DNA from: JAWXBG01 sp044375415
GTDB lineage: Bacteria > Bacteroidota > Bacteroidia > Flavobacteriales_D > Sanyastnellaceae
DNA length: 64,000 nucleotides
Assembly (NCBI GenBank): GCA_044375415.1
Contig: JBILMS010000003.1
Span: forward strand, 1 to 64,000
Direction: 5' to 3'
The notes below the pieces were generated by a model. That model was not told where the DNA came from. It was given only the letters and a program-made list of their open reading frames with translations, and searched no databases. The position numbers and the translations under genes are program-made. Below are positions 34,119-42,500 of this stretch, one piece after another; positions within the stretch are counted from its first letter, which is position 1, and each line of letters starts with the position of its first letter.

Positions 34119-34955
34119 ATGAATACACAAGAGGAAATTAAAGAGATGGTGAAGCAGAAGTATAGCGAGATCGCTCTACAAAATAAAGATGAAAACGCAG
34201 CATCGTGCTGCGGTGCTACCGGTTGTGCCGACGAAGTATATAACATTATGACCGACGATTATACCTCATTGGAAGGATATAACCCCGATGCTGATTTAGG
34301 CTTGGGTTGCGGTTTACCAACACAGTTTGCCGGAATAAAACCGGGAGATGTGGTTATCGATTTAGGTAGTGGTGCAGGTAACGATTGTTTTATCGCCCGT
34401 CATGAAACGGGGCCGGAAGGAAAGGTGATAGGTGTAGATTTTACGGAAGCGATGATTAACAAAGCTCGTGAAAATGCCGAAAAACGCGGATTTCATAATG
34501 TTGAATTTCGTCAAGGTGATATTGAAAAAATGCCGGTTACAAGTGGTGTTGCAGATGTGATAGTCAGCAATTGTGTTTTGAATTTGGTTCCAAACAAGGC
34601 TGCTGTCTTTGGTGAAATCAACCGCGTGCTAAAGTCGGGTGGCCACTTCAGCATTAGTGATGTAGTATTAGTGGGTGAATTGCCTGATTCATTGAATAAT
34701 GTTGCAGAGATGTATGCGGGTTGTGTTTCCGGTGCTATTCAAAAAGATGAATACATGGGACTAATTGAAAAGGCCGGATTCAAAAACATCACTCTGCAAA
34801 AGGAAAAGCAGATTGTTGTTCCTGATGCAATTCTCGCACAATACGTTAGTCCGGAAGAAATCCAAAAGTTTAAAGATTCCGGAGTGGGAATATTTAGTAT
34901 TACGGTTTTTGCTCGTAAGGAATCTTGTTGTACACCGGGATCAGGTTGCTGTTAA
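34119..34955 (+). CDS. arsM: Arsenite S-adenosylmethionine methyltransferase
   Basis: ArsM methylates As(III) stepwise to mono-, di- and trimethylarsenicals. The 278 residues show the SAM site DLGSGAGNDC (81-90) and the conserved As-binding cysteines: C64 in LGCGLP, C152 in SNCVLNLVP and C202 in AGCVSGA. Further Cys pairs lie at 30-31 and at the very end (SCCTPGSGCC). The aquaporin gene begins 2 nt after the stop, and a predicted ArsR site lies just upstream, so it starts the resistance unit. Confidence 0.95.
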   Translation: MNTQEEIKEMVKQKYSEIALQNKDENAASCCGATGCADEVYNIMTDDYTSLEGYNPDADLGLGCGLPTQFAGIKPGDVVIDLGSGAGNDCFIARHETGPEGKVIGVDFTEAMINKARENAEKRGFHNVEFRQGDIEKMPVTSGVADVIVSNCVLNLVPNKAAVFGEINRVLKSGGHFSISDVVLVGELPDSLNNVAEMYAGCVSGAIQKDEYMGLIEKAGFKNITLQKEKQIVVPDAILAQYVSPEEIQKFKDSGVGIFSITVFARKESCCTPGSGCC

Positions 34956-34957
34956 GT

Positions 34958-35611
34958 ATGAATTGGAGAAATTATTTTAGCGAATACATGGGCACCTTTG
35001 CCATGGTATTCTGCGGTACAGGAGCTATTGTTATAAACCAGGTGAGTGGTGGCGTCATCACTCACCTGGGTATTGCTATCACATTTGGATTGGTGGTAGC
35101 TGCCATGATTTTTGCTTTAGGTGATGTATCCGGTGCTCACATGAATCCCGCTGTGACGCTGAGTTTTGCAGTATCACGGAGATTTCCTTGGAAAGAAGTT
35201 GTTCCATATATCACTGCTCAGTTGTTAGGTGCTTTAACAGCAAGTATACTCTTAAGGCTCATGTTTGCGCAAAACGAATTTCTTGGTGCCACTAAACCTG
35301 TGGGTAGCGATTTGCAATCGTTCGTACTTGAAGTGATTCTTACCATGATTTTAGTTCTTGTAATTTTTAATGTCTCAACGGGATCTCGTGAAAAGGGAAT
35401 AACGGCAGCCATAGCCATTGGTGGAGTAGTTGGCTTGGAAGCTTTATTTGCCGGACCTATTTGCGGAGCATCCATGAATCCTTTTCGTTCTCTTGCTCCT
35501 GCAATCATTTCAGGACATTACGAATCCATTTGGGTTTACTTGACGGCTCCTTTGGTTGGGGCCGGTTTGGGCTTATGGTCGCATCAAATTCTTTATTCTA
35601 AAACAAAATGA
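34958..35611 (+). CDS. MIP-family channel (AqpS-like aquaglyceroporin) of the arsenic operon
   Basis: A 217-residue channel with six membrane segments. The first half-helix motif is canonical NPA (63-65, GAHMNPAV). The second reads NPF (174-176, GASMNPFRSLAPA), followed by the usual Arg. Aquaglyceroporins of this type in arsenic operons let arsenite or methylarsenite leave the cell by diffusion. No ArsB or Acr3 pump gene is present in this operon, so the channel may be its only efflux route. The start is the ATG at 34958, 2 nt after arsM; the stop overlaps the next start. Confidence 0.9.
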   Translation: MNWRNYFSEYMGTFAMVFCGTGAIVINQVSGGVITHLGIAITFGLVVAAMIFALGDVSGAHMNPAVTLSFAVSRRFPWKEVVPYITAQLLGALTASILLRLMFAQNEFLGATKPVGSDLQSFVLEVILTMILVLVIFNVSTGSREKGITAAIAIGGVVGLEALFAGPICGASMNPFRSLAPAIISGHYESIWVYLTAPLVGAGLGLWSHQILYSKTK

Positions 35612-36222
35612 TGAACACGCTAACGTCGACATATTGCAGAGAATTAATTCAAGGTTTTGATGAGATTTCGGATGATCGAAAGGTTGTGCTCAATCGATTG
35701 GCGGAGCTTATTCGCACAAAAGTTGAACAGAAGGAGGAGGTCAATCTGATCTACATATGTACGCACAATTCCCGCCGTAGCCACTTCGGACAAGTATGGG
35801 CTGCTTTGGCTGCGCATTATTACATGGTACCCGGAATATCATCGTTTTCGGGAGGAACAGAAGCCACTGCCTTTAATCCTCAAGCAATAAATGCTTTGGA
35901 AAGAGTAGGGATGAAGGTTGTAAAAATGAACGATGATTCAAATCCCGAATATCACGTTCATTTTAGTGATGAAGTGAACCCGGTGATTTGTTTTTCGAAA
36001 GTATATGATCACCCGGTTAATCCGCAAAAGGATTTTATAGCCATTATGACATGCAGCGACGCCGAGGAGAACTGTCCTTTCATCCCCGGCGCTAATCACC
36101 GCATAGCCACCACCTATGAGGATCCAAAATTATTTGACGGAACTCCGCAGATGGAATCAAAGTACGATGAACGTTGTCGTCAGATTGCTATGGAGTGCTT
36201 TTATGTTTTCTCCATGATCTGA
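35608..36222 (+). CDS. arsC: Arsenate reductase of the thioredoxin-coupled, LMW-phosphatase-like family
   Basis: A 204-residue protein with a phosphate-binding loop CTHNSRRS (C51, R57) after an N-terminal helix extension. The redox pair typical of this class is seen as TCSDAEENCPFIPG (C149 and C156, six residues apart), close to the ArsC loop of Gram-positive bacteria. It would reduce arsenate to arsenite with three cysteines and thioredoxin. It overlaps the channel gene by 4 bp (ATGA). Two ATGs are adjacent (35608 and 35611); the first gives the overlap. A protein-tyrosine phosphatase activity remains possible. Confidence 0.85.
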   Translation: MMNTLTSTYCRELIQGFDEISDDRKVVLNRLAELIRTKVEQKEEVNLIYICTHNSRRSHFGQVWAALAAHYYMVPGISSFSGGTEATAFNPQAINALERVGMKVVKMNDDSNPEYHVHFSDEVNPVICFSKVYDHPVNPQKDFIAIMTCSDAEENCPFIPGANHRIATTYEDPKLFDGTPQMESKYDERCRQIAMECFYVFSMI

Positions 36223-36226
36223 TCGG

Positions 36227-36643
36227 TTACTTCACCTCAATACGTCGTTCAGAGTGTTTGGCTTCTTCACTTTTTTGAAGTTTGATAACCAAAACTGAAT
36301 CTTTGAACTCAGCCGAGATGTTGTCGATGTTCACTTGACCATTCAAAGACACATTTCTTTCGAAGTGTTTGATAGGAAACTCTTGTATCACAAAAGTTGG
36401 ATTCTCTTTACCGGAAAGGTCTTTTTTACCGGTAATGTGCAGTAAATCATTTTCAACGGTTAGTGTAACCTCGTCTTTTGTAAACCCGGTTGCGAATACA
36501 TTCACTTCGTAGCTGTCTCCTTTGTCAATAATGTTGAGTGGTACGTTGTATTTCGGACGACGAAACATGACATGCATAGGTCTGTGTCCATAATGATGAT
36601 GATGCGCGGATTGAGCTCCGCAGGCAGATGGTTTTGAATACAT
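36227..36643 (-). CDS. Small heat shock protein, Hsp20 family
   Basis: A 138-residue protein from the ATG at 36643: a His-rich N-terminus (AQSAHHHHYGHRPMHVMF), then an alpha-crystallin domain (about 35-135) with VPLNIIDKGDSYEVNVFATG, FTKDEVTLTVENDLLHITGK and FKDSVLVIKLQKSE. It holds unfolded proteins in an ATP-independent way. It is the last gene of a minus-strand unit with the 52-aa and 91-aa proteins, under a predicted ECF-type promoter at 37146-37178. Confidence 0.9.
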   Translation of the reverse strand: MYSKPSACGAQSAHHHHYGHRPMHVMFRRPKYNVPLNIIDKGDSYEVNVFATGFTKDEVTLTVENDLLHITGKKDLSGKENPTFVIQEFPIKHFERNVSLNGQVNIDNISAEFKDSVLVIKLQKSEEAKHSERRIEVK

Positions 36644-36678
36644 AATTTGTGTTTTTATTAATTGAATGAATAAGATAC

Positions 36679-36834
36679 TTAGGGTTGATTTACTTCTGGA
36701 GTTGACTGTTCGGCATGGCATTGATGATTGTCGCAACGACCGTGATGACGTTGATGGCCAACAGTAGCAGCAAGAGTTCCGAAGGTTGTTATGGCGGCTA
36801 TTGCCCCAATGATAAATTTTGTTCTGGGTTTCAT
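36679..36834 (-). CDS. His/Cys-rich small exported protein (51 aa)
   Basis: The minus strand encodes MKPRTKFIIGAIAAITTFGT, then LAATVGHQRHHGRCDNHQCH and AEQSTPEVNQP, ending at a TAA (36679-36681). The first 23 residues form a signal or anchor; the rest has five His and two Cys in a short stretch, suggesting metal binding in the periplasm. It lies 12 bp downstream of the 91-aa membrane protein gene and 35 bp upstream of the Hsp20 gene, all on one strand. The gene is short, but its composition and position make it convincing. Family unknown. Confidence 0.7.
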   Translation of the reverse strand: MKPRTKFIIGAIAAITTFGTLAATVGHQRHHGRCDNHQCHAEQSTPEVNQP

Positions 36835-36846
36835 GATGAAAGTTCT

Positions 36847-37122
36847 TTATGATTTTACTTCTGTGAATTCTGTGTGCTCCGGTCTTCTGCATGAATGATA
36901 ATTGCCCGATTTGAATTGAGCAAATTCATCGTCCGACATATTTCGGATATGCTGTGCATACATTATTTTTCTAACGTGCATCTTGCGTCCTGCAAATAGT
37001 CGGAAGGCCGCACCAAAAAGTAGCATGACTACAAACAACTGAATTAAGAAAAACGGCATGATGAACATGGCGACGCCAAAGAGCACGCCTGCAAGAATTG
37101 ATTTGAAAATTGACTTTGTCAT
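36847..37122 (-). CDS. Small membrane protein (91 aa), ECF-regulated
   Basis: The ATG at 37122 begins MTKSIFKSILAGVLFGVAMF. Two hydrophobic segments (about 7-40) form a helical hairpin, followed by a basic cytosolic tail with RKMHVRKIMYAQHIRNMSDD. I do not recognise the family by name; similar small proteins accompany ECF sigma genes in Bacteroidota. It is the first gene after the predicted ECF promoter at 37146-37178. Confidence 0.7.
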   Translation of the reverse strand: MTKSIFKSILAGVLFGVAMFIMPFFLIQLFVVMLLFGAAFRLFAGRKMHVRKIMYAQHIRNMSDDEFAQFKSGNYHSCRRPEHTEFTEVKS

Positions 37123-37145
37123 AAGTGTTATATTGTGTTTATACA

Positions 37146-37178
37146 AGGGATGACGAGGTGCCTTTCAAATTACTTTAA
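37146..37178 (-). promoter_or_regulatory. Predicted ECF-sigma promoter for the 91-aa / 52-aa / Hsp20 unit
   Basis: On the minus strand TTAAAGTAATTT, 11 nt, CGTCATCCCT, ending 23 nt before the ATG at 37122. The same two boxes with the same 11-nt spacing lie before the ECF sigma gene (38698-38730). CGTC is the common -10 core of ECF promoters. Confidence 0.7.
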
Positions 37179-37214
37179 GACATAATGTGAAGAAAAGTTA
37201 ATGGACATGCTGAA

Positions 37215-37320
37215 AGAGAAAGGGCCGCGCAACGGCCCTTTCTCTCCTCACCTTTTTTAGCCGCGAAACGTCATCCTTCGCTCGTGCATACTTGCGCGAT
37301 GCGGAGGATCTATTCGGAGG
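37215..37320. repeat. Dispersed hairpin element, copy 4
   Basis: Arms 37215-37227 and 37233-37245 form a 13-bp stem; the loop CGCAA carries one change against the GCGCAGC core of the other copies. Six Ts follow at 37253-37258. The second module begins GTCATCCTTCGC at 37270 and closes GCGGAGGATCTATTCGG at 37301-37317. Confidence 0.7.
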
Positions 37321-37470
37321 ACGATATTTCGGATATCAGTTGGAGTTCGAGAAACAGCAGTCTTCGATTAGAAGATCAATTGCTTCGTCTTTAAGAGTAA
37401 ATGAGTGTTCGAGTACATGGAATTTCGACAAACATCCTTGCGGTGCAATTCCCCTTCGTCGTTTTGTCTC

Positions 37471-37755
37471 GCTGCCAATGACAAGCTGTGAATTTTGATT
37501 GAAAATGAACTATGTGGGTTTCTCCTATTTCAAGAGCATACGTCTCCGAATGCCTCACCCTCCGCCCTCTCCAGCGGAGAGGGGACCGATCCTGCAACCT
37601 GAAATGTGAACGTTTTTTATTGCCGTTTTTTTGAAAATCAAATCTTTTCAACTAACGGAAACGTTCCCCTCTCCTCTGGAGAGGGGCTAGGGGTGAGGCT
37701 TTCAGACGGTTTTTTCAGCGCTCACTGTTGGATTTATATGTAGGACTAAGGATGA
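37471..37755. repeat. Dispersed element of about 285 bp, copy A
   Basis: It begins GCTGCCAATGACAAGCTGTG, contains two facing GC-rich arms (CCTCACCCTCCGCCCTCTCC at 37553 and AGAGGGGCTAGGGGTGAGGC ending at 37700) and ends near GGACTAAGGATGAC. The reverse-oriented copy B lies at 50733-51023 with the same order of parts. Confidence 0.75.
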
Positions 37756-37787
37756 CTGCTCCGGAGCGTTCACCTTTTAAAATGCGT

Positions 37788-38117
37788 TCATCTCGCACAC
37801 CTCTTACGCCATTCCTCTTTCATCTTTTCGCGATCTTCCGAAGACATATTCATCCACTTTTCGCGAAATTGCTTTTGAGCAAAGGGTGGACGTTTACCAT
37901 AAGGTCTCTTGAAATGAAAACCACCAAATAAAATTCTGGCCAAAGCGAGAATCCCCATGGACTGCCAATATGTTATGGCTTTTAGTCCCGTTACATCCGG
38001 TAAAATGGAGTTCCATAACCACATTACTATACCGGATAATACAAAGGCTGCTGCTAAAAAAAAGATGACAAACATGCCTCTGAATTTGCGTGGACTAGTT
38101 GGATGAGTTGAGTTCAT
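37788..38117 (-). CDS. Small membrane protein (109 aa) downstream of the ECF sigma gene
   Basis: Two hydrophobic segments (MFVIFFLAAAFVLSGIVMWL and YWQSMGILALARILFGGF) are followed by a basic and acidic helix ending REKWMNMSSEDREKMKEEWR and KRCAR. It begins 10 nt after the sigma gene stop and is therefore co-transcribed. The helical cytosolic tail could bind the sigma factor, but it lacks the zinc motif of typical anti-sigma factors. This is a recurring neighbour of sigma-70 genes in Bacteroidota; its function is not known to me. Confidence 0.75.
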   Translation of the reverse strand: MNSTHPTSPRKFRGMFVIFFLAAAFVLSGIVMWLWNSILPDVTGLKAITYWQSMGILALARILFGGFHFKRPYGKRPPFAQKQFREKWMNMSSEDREKMKEEWRKRCAR

Positions 38118-38127
38118 GAGAAATTTA

Positions 38128-38679
38128 TTAATTCAAAAGTTCATTGTATAAGGGACGAAGACGATTGCGGAGATGTTTAATAGCGTATCCTTTTCGACTT
38201 ATAATTGTCTTCAAATTTTCTGATTGTATTTCGGCGATTTCTTGAAGGGTTTTATCTTCCAATTCGTTCTGCACGAAAACCGATCGTTGTTCTTCCGGTA
38301 GTTCTTCTAAAGCTTCCATCAGTTCTTCCCAAAAGGCTTCTCGGAAAATTGAAAATTCGGGGTTGTCATCTGAAGCCATTGCTAATATTTCTCCAAAACT
38401 TATTTCACCGTCTTCATCCTCGTAGAGAAAGTCTTCGATCAAAGTTGTTTTCTTTTTACGATAGCCATCCGTAAGTCGATTACGAGCTACTTCGTGAAGC
38501 CAACCACTCATGCTCCTTATATCATCCAGATTGGTCAGTTTGCTCAATTGATACCAAACGTCTTGAAGGACATCTTCCGCTTCCTCTTCCGAATCAACTT
38601 TACCTCGAATAAAACCAAAGAGCTTTCTCCCGTAATCTTTAACTACAGTAGCAATATTTTTACTTTGGTTTTCACTCAT
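38128..38679 (-). CDS. ECF-subfamily RNA polymerase sigma factor
   Basis: A 183-residue sigma factor with region 2 (DYGRKLFGFIRGKVDSEEEA, EDVLQDVWYQLSKLTN, SGWLHEVARNRLTDGYRKKK) and region 4 (EALEELPEEQRSVFVQNELE, LQEIAEIQSENLKTIISRKG). There is no region 3, as expected of ECF factors. Its own promoter (38698-38730) shares both boxes with that of the 91-aa / Hsp20 unit, suggesting autoregulation and a small envelope or heat-stress regulon. No classical anti-sigma gene is adjacent. Confidence 0.9.
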   Translation of the reverse strand: MSENQSKNIATVVKDYGRKLFGFIRGKVDSEEEAEDVLQDVWYQLSKLTNLDDIRSMSGWLHEVARNRLTDGYRKKKTTLIEDFLYEDEDGEISFGEILAMASDDNPEFSIFREAFWEELMEALEELPEEQRSVFVQNELEDKTLQEIAEIQSENLKTIISRKGYAIKHLRNRLRPLYNELLN

Positions 38680-38697
38680 AAATGGACGGCATCCTTG

Positions 38698-38730
38698 AGG
38701 GATGACGGATGAAGCGTGAAATTACTTTAA
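38698..38730 (-). promoter_or_regulatory. Predicted autoregulated ECF promoter of the sigma gene
   Basis: On the minus strand TTAAAGTAATTT, 11 nt, CGTCATCCCT, ending 18 nt before the ATG at 38679. Both boxes and the spacing match 37146-37178, while the rest of the spacer differs. Confidence 0.7.
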
Positions 38731-38757
38731 AATCGGTGACTGTTTTATGGATTCTCT

Positions 38758-39405
38758 TTAATTCATGAATGCAGATGAGCCTATGGCTATGTAGAGAACA
38801 ATGAATAGAATTATAAATGGAATTATTACTGTGAGTATAGATTTCAAAACACTGAATTGATGCACAACGGAGATTCCGATAATGATTAAAACGAGATTCC
38901 ATATCCATAGAATGGCCATCGCTATTCCACAAATGGCAAAGGCAATGTTAAGCCCGGTAAGAATACCTTCATCCGTTGCTTGAATACTTTGATAACCTAA
39001 AATAACTTGCAAAATTGCTAGTATAAAAGCCGGAACCAGCGGTATCGAAGAATAGGAGATGGCGCGCAAAACACCGAAAAAATCTCCTTTTCCACCTATC
39101 CACGAACCAGTAAAAGATAGAATGGATGCCCAAACGAAAGATGTCATCATTCCAAACACACAACCTTTGATGACCCACCACATCCACTCACTAAGCCCAA
39201 GGTAATCTTCAGCATTGAGAAATACGCGATTGCTATAATTCACCATTCCGGCAATGGCCAGTAGACCATAGAAATGTTTGTCGAATTCTTGGTGATACAA
39301 CAATTCATGGGTTTTTCGTGGATAAGCCCATATATCGATGAATACTTGTCGAAAAGTTATCGGTGGATGATCAAAAGGCTCAGCGGTTTCATTGTCAAGA
39401 ATCAT
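38758..39405 (-). CDS. Yip1-family-like membrane protein
   Basis: A 215-residue protein with a cytosolic N-terminus (RQVFIDIWAYPRKTHELLYH) and about five membrane segments, including LLAIAGMVNYSNRVF, VFGMMTSFVWASILSFTGSW and VLKSILTVIIPFIILFIVLY. The motif RAISYSSIPLVPAFILAIL is typical of the Yip1 domain. Bacterial members have no established function. It lies 78 bp upstream of the ECF sigma gene on the same strand, but the sigma gene has its own promoter. Confidence 0.7.
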   Translation of the reverse strand: MILDNETAEPFDHPPITFRQVFIDIWAYPRKTHELLYHQEFDKHFYGLLAIAGMVNYSNRVFLNAEDYLGLSEWMWWVIKGCVFGMMTSFVWASILSFTGSWIGGKGDFFGVLRAISYSSIPLVPAFILAILQVILGYQSIQATDEGILTGLNIAFAICGIAMAILWIWNLVLIIIGISVVHQFSVLKSILTVIIPFIILFIVLYIAIGSSAFMN

Positions 39406-39483
39406 TTTTGAATTAATTGTTTATCAAATATATATAGAATATTTTTCCGAAGCTGATTCCATCTTTCTAGCAGTATTATATAC

Positions 39484-39518
39484 AAAAACAAACGCCTACC
39501 TCGCATTGAGGTAGGCGT
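39484..39518 (-). terminator. Terminator of the 5'-nucleotidase-family gene
   Basis: ACGCCTACCTC, GCATT loop, GAGGTAGGCGT: an 11-bp perfect stem; on the minus strand TTTGTTTTTG follows. It lies 25 bp past the stop codon. Confidence 0.8.
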
Positions 39519-39542
39519 CCGTAGTTAAGTCAGAATAGTAAA

Positions 39543-42500
39543 TTACTTCACGAGTAATTTTTCAGTGAAGGTTCGGGCGTTATTTGATACAACAACTTGA
39601 TACACTCCTGATACAAGAGCTTGATCAAAGTGTATAATTGTTTGAAGAAGCGATGTACTTGGTTCCGTTCTAGAATGAACAAGTTTGCCATTCATATCAA
39701 AAATTGATATGTTTACCATCGACTCGTCAAATCCGGTTAGATTCAAATAGATCATATTTCCATCGCATGGATTTGGATAAATGCTCATATCTGAATTCAT
39801 TTCACTAGTTGAATTTCTATGTGTTGTTGAGTTTTCTGTTTCGGCTAATACTTCAGATGTCAACATCATTTGAGGACCAACGATGCTCAAGCAGGTAACC
39901 GGACCTTCTTGACCTTCACCGGATGCGAAAATCGGAGTTACACGAACATCGTAAGTGGCTCCCGGTGTTAAGCCAGGCACTGTGAGTAAGTGTAAAAATC
40001 TATTGCTTGATCCACGGTAATGAACTATGGGTAATTCGGAAAGGTCTGTACGTGTGAATGTCCATTTGTAATCAGTAACACTGCAAATAAATGGATTGCT
40101 CGCAACAGTAGAACCCAAGAACTTCGGACCATTAGAACACTGATCAGTCAAACGAAGTGCAGCATTCGGTTGGTTTGAAATGATAATTTGACAAGGACTT
40201 TGGGTTGGTACTTCTATCGTAATCGGATTTCCTTCTGAATCCAGAAGTTCATAGATAGCTGTTATCTCAACATCATATGTATCGCCCCACGCTAAACCGG
40301 GTACCGATGATAGGATAATAAATGTAGATCCTATTTTGGTTGCAGAATAGGTATCTCCTGTGCTCGTAGAGGTGAAATCAAAGCGATAAGCATTTGCTGC
40401 AACATAATCCGCTTTGTACATAGCGCACAAGCTGTATGGTCCCACTCCGTAGTCGCAAGTACTAGATGAAGTGAAAGAGATACAAACACTGAATACACCT
40501 ATTCCTTCAGATGAATCGTAATTCCTGATGCCGATTTTGTAAGTGTCACCGGCAGTAAGTAGGTCCGAAATCAATAGTTCATCACCGGCTCCGGAAATGG
40601 AATTCTGAGATGCTACCAGATTGCCGTTGGCATCCTGGAGTTCTATAATGATATCATTTGATCCGGCGGTTACATCTATTGAAATTCCATTCGATGGAGC
40701 CACAAGTGTGTACCATTTGTCTTCTCCGGTTACTGCAAATGTTTGTGCAAATTCAGAAGGACCGAATAGAGATAGATCAGCGCTGGCAGAACTGCATGCG
40801 GGGTATGCTGCCAATGGAGCTGCTGGCGCGTTGTATGCAAATTCACCGGCTTGAGGATATACCTGATCGGCTCTTTGAGCCAAGTTTTGTATTCTTAAAT
40901 CGAGTGAAGTAGTTTGCTCACTAAGCTGATAAGGGGTAGCATCGTAGAATGTATTTATGTATTCGGCAAAAGCATCTTGTTCGCTACCGGGTACAGTGAA
41001 TGTTGCAACTCCCGGAGCAGTTAGAACCACATCTAAATCTACGCGGTTGCTACCCAAACTTAGGAATGGGTATCCGTCACCGCCACCTGCGAGAAAATTC
41101 AATGTTACCATTTTGATGACGCGTGTTGGGTCACCATAAACAGATCCGTTGTAAACAATTGAATCAAGCACAGCGCCATTTTCATCTACGATAGCGGCAT
41201 TTAAAATTCTGCTGTTTGCCGGTTGACTTAGATCATAACTAAAGCGCATTCCTGAAATTTGCGGAAATCTGCCGGGCGTTTGTCCCGGACCGCTGGCGGC
41301 AACTCCGTGTTCGAGAAGTTGTTTTAATCCACTCGCGGTTACATCTAAAACTGAAAGTCTATTATTGAATCGAAGAGAATTTTCAATATCAAGTTGCGAA
41401 ATATCTCCTTCTTCTTTGCCGGCCGTTGGATTCGCTGCCGGTGGCAAATACTGAACTTGGTCGCCCACTGCAAACACCTGTCCCATTGCTGAGCGAATAC
41501 CTCCACCATTTTTGAGAGATACCATTACCTCACCATCATATTGTTTGGCTTGCCATAAGTTAGCATCAGCGGTAATATTGCCCAAATTAGTTTCCTGAGT
41601 GCGCACGAAATTGCGCAGTCCTTGCAGATATACATCCGTCTTACCGAATATGTTTCCGTCTTTAGACAAGATAACTGAATTTAAAGCATCACACAGTGTC
41701 TTTACTCTGTTTCCTTTGGTACCTGCGGCAAAAGGACTAATAAGGTCACCATATAAATCAAGTACCCCTTGATCGTCTGCAGCGAATGCACCGCTGATGT
41801 TTTCATCAACTGATGATGGAATGATCAAACCATTGCTATCAAAATCAATAACTAGACGGCCTACATATTTGTATTCGCTTGTAGTGTTGACGATAACCGT
41901 TGGATTTCCATCTGCATCGGTTGTAAAAAATGGATACGTTTCAGCAGCCACATCACCTGCTCTCATGCGGTCTTGTGGGTCGGCCATAAGTGTGTGTGAT
42001 CCACCGGCAAGAATAATATCTACACCATGTAAGTATGTGGCAAGTTCTTTTTCAAGTGTTAGTTGTTGCAAGTGAGCAAGGAGAATTACTTTGCTCACGC
42101 CTTGATTTAAAATAAGATCATCAATAACAGGTTGAATGATGCTCGCTAGTAACATCATATCATCTGTTCCGGCACCCGGATTCATAACGGTTGTTGCTCC
42201 CGGCGATGAAATAGCAGCAAGGATCGGAGTGGTAACACCGACAACTCCGAACAGTTCTCCATTTTCCTCAATTATAGTTGCCTTAGCCAGTTTGCGTACA
42301 GCGGCAATTTGAGCAGCTGTCATTGTAGGGTTTGACTTAAAAAAGGAATCAGGCTGAACACTTGGTTCGAAAATATTAGAGAGATTCACGTCTCCCGAAA
42401 AATTCAAATTGGAACTCAAATAGGGGAACTGAGCGCCAAACCAGCGAATGGCAGAACCGGAGTTAACACCTGCGATCATATTTCTTAATTCTGAAGTGCC

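Larger units (their letters stand above)
37179..37787. other. Repeat-filled spacer inside the ECF cluster
   Basis: No gene seen. It holds hairpin-element copy 4 (37215-37320) and one copy of the approximately 285-bp dispersed element (37471-37755). Short open frames here are products of the repeats. Confidence 0.65.

Noticed and set aside
36644..36892. Longer N-terminus of the Hsp20 protein
   Set aside because: The region codes in another frame for the 51-aa His-rich protein; the Hsp20 family sequence begins near 36643.
37391..37651. Minus-strand frame of 86 codons in the ECF spacer
   Set aside because: It lies mostly within the 285-bp repeat and has a composition typical of a repeat artefact.
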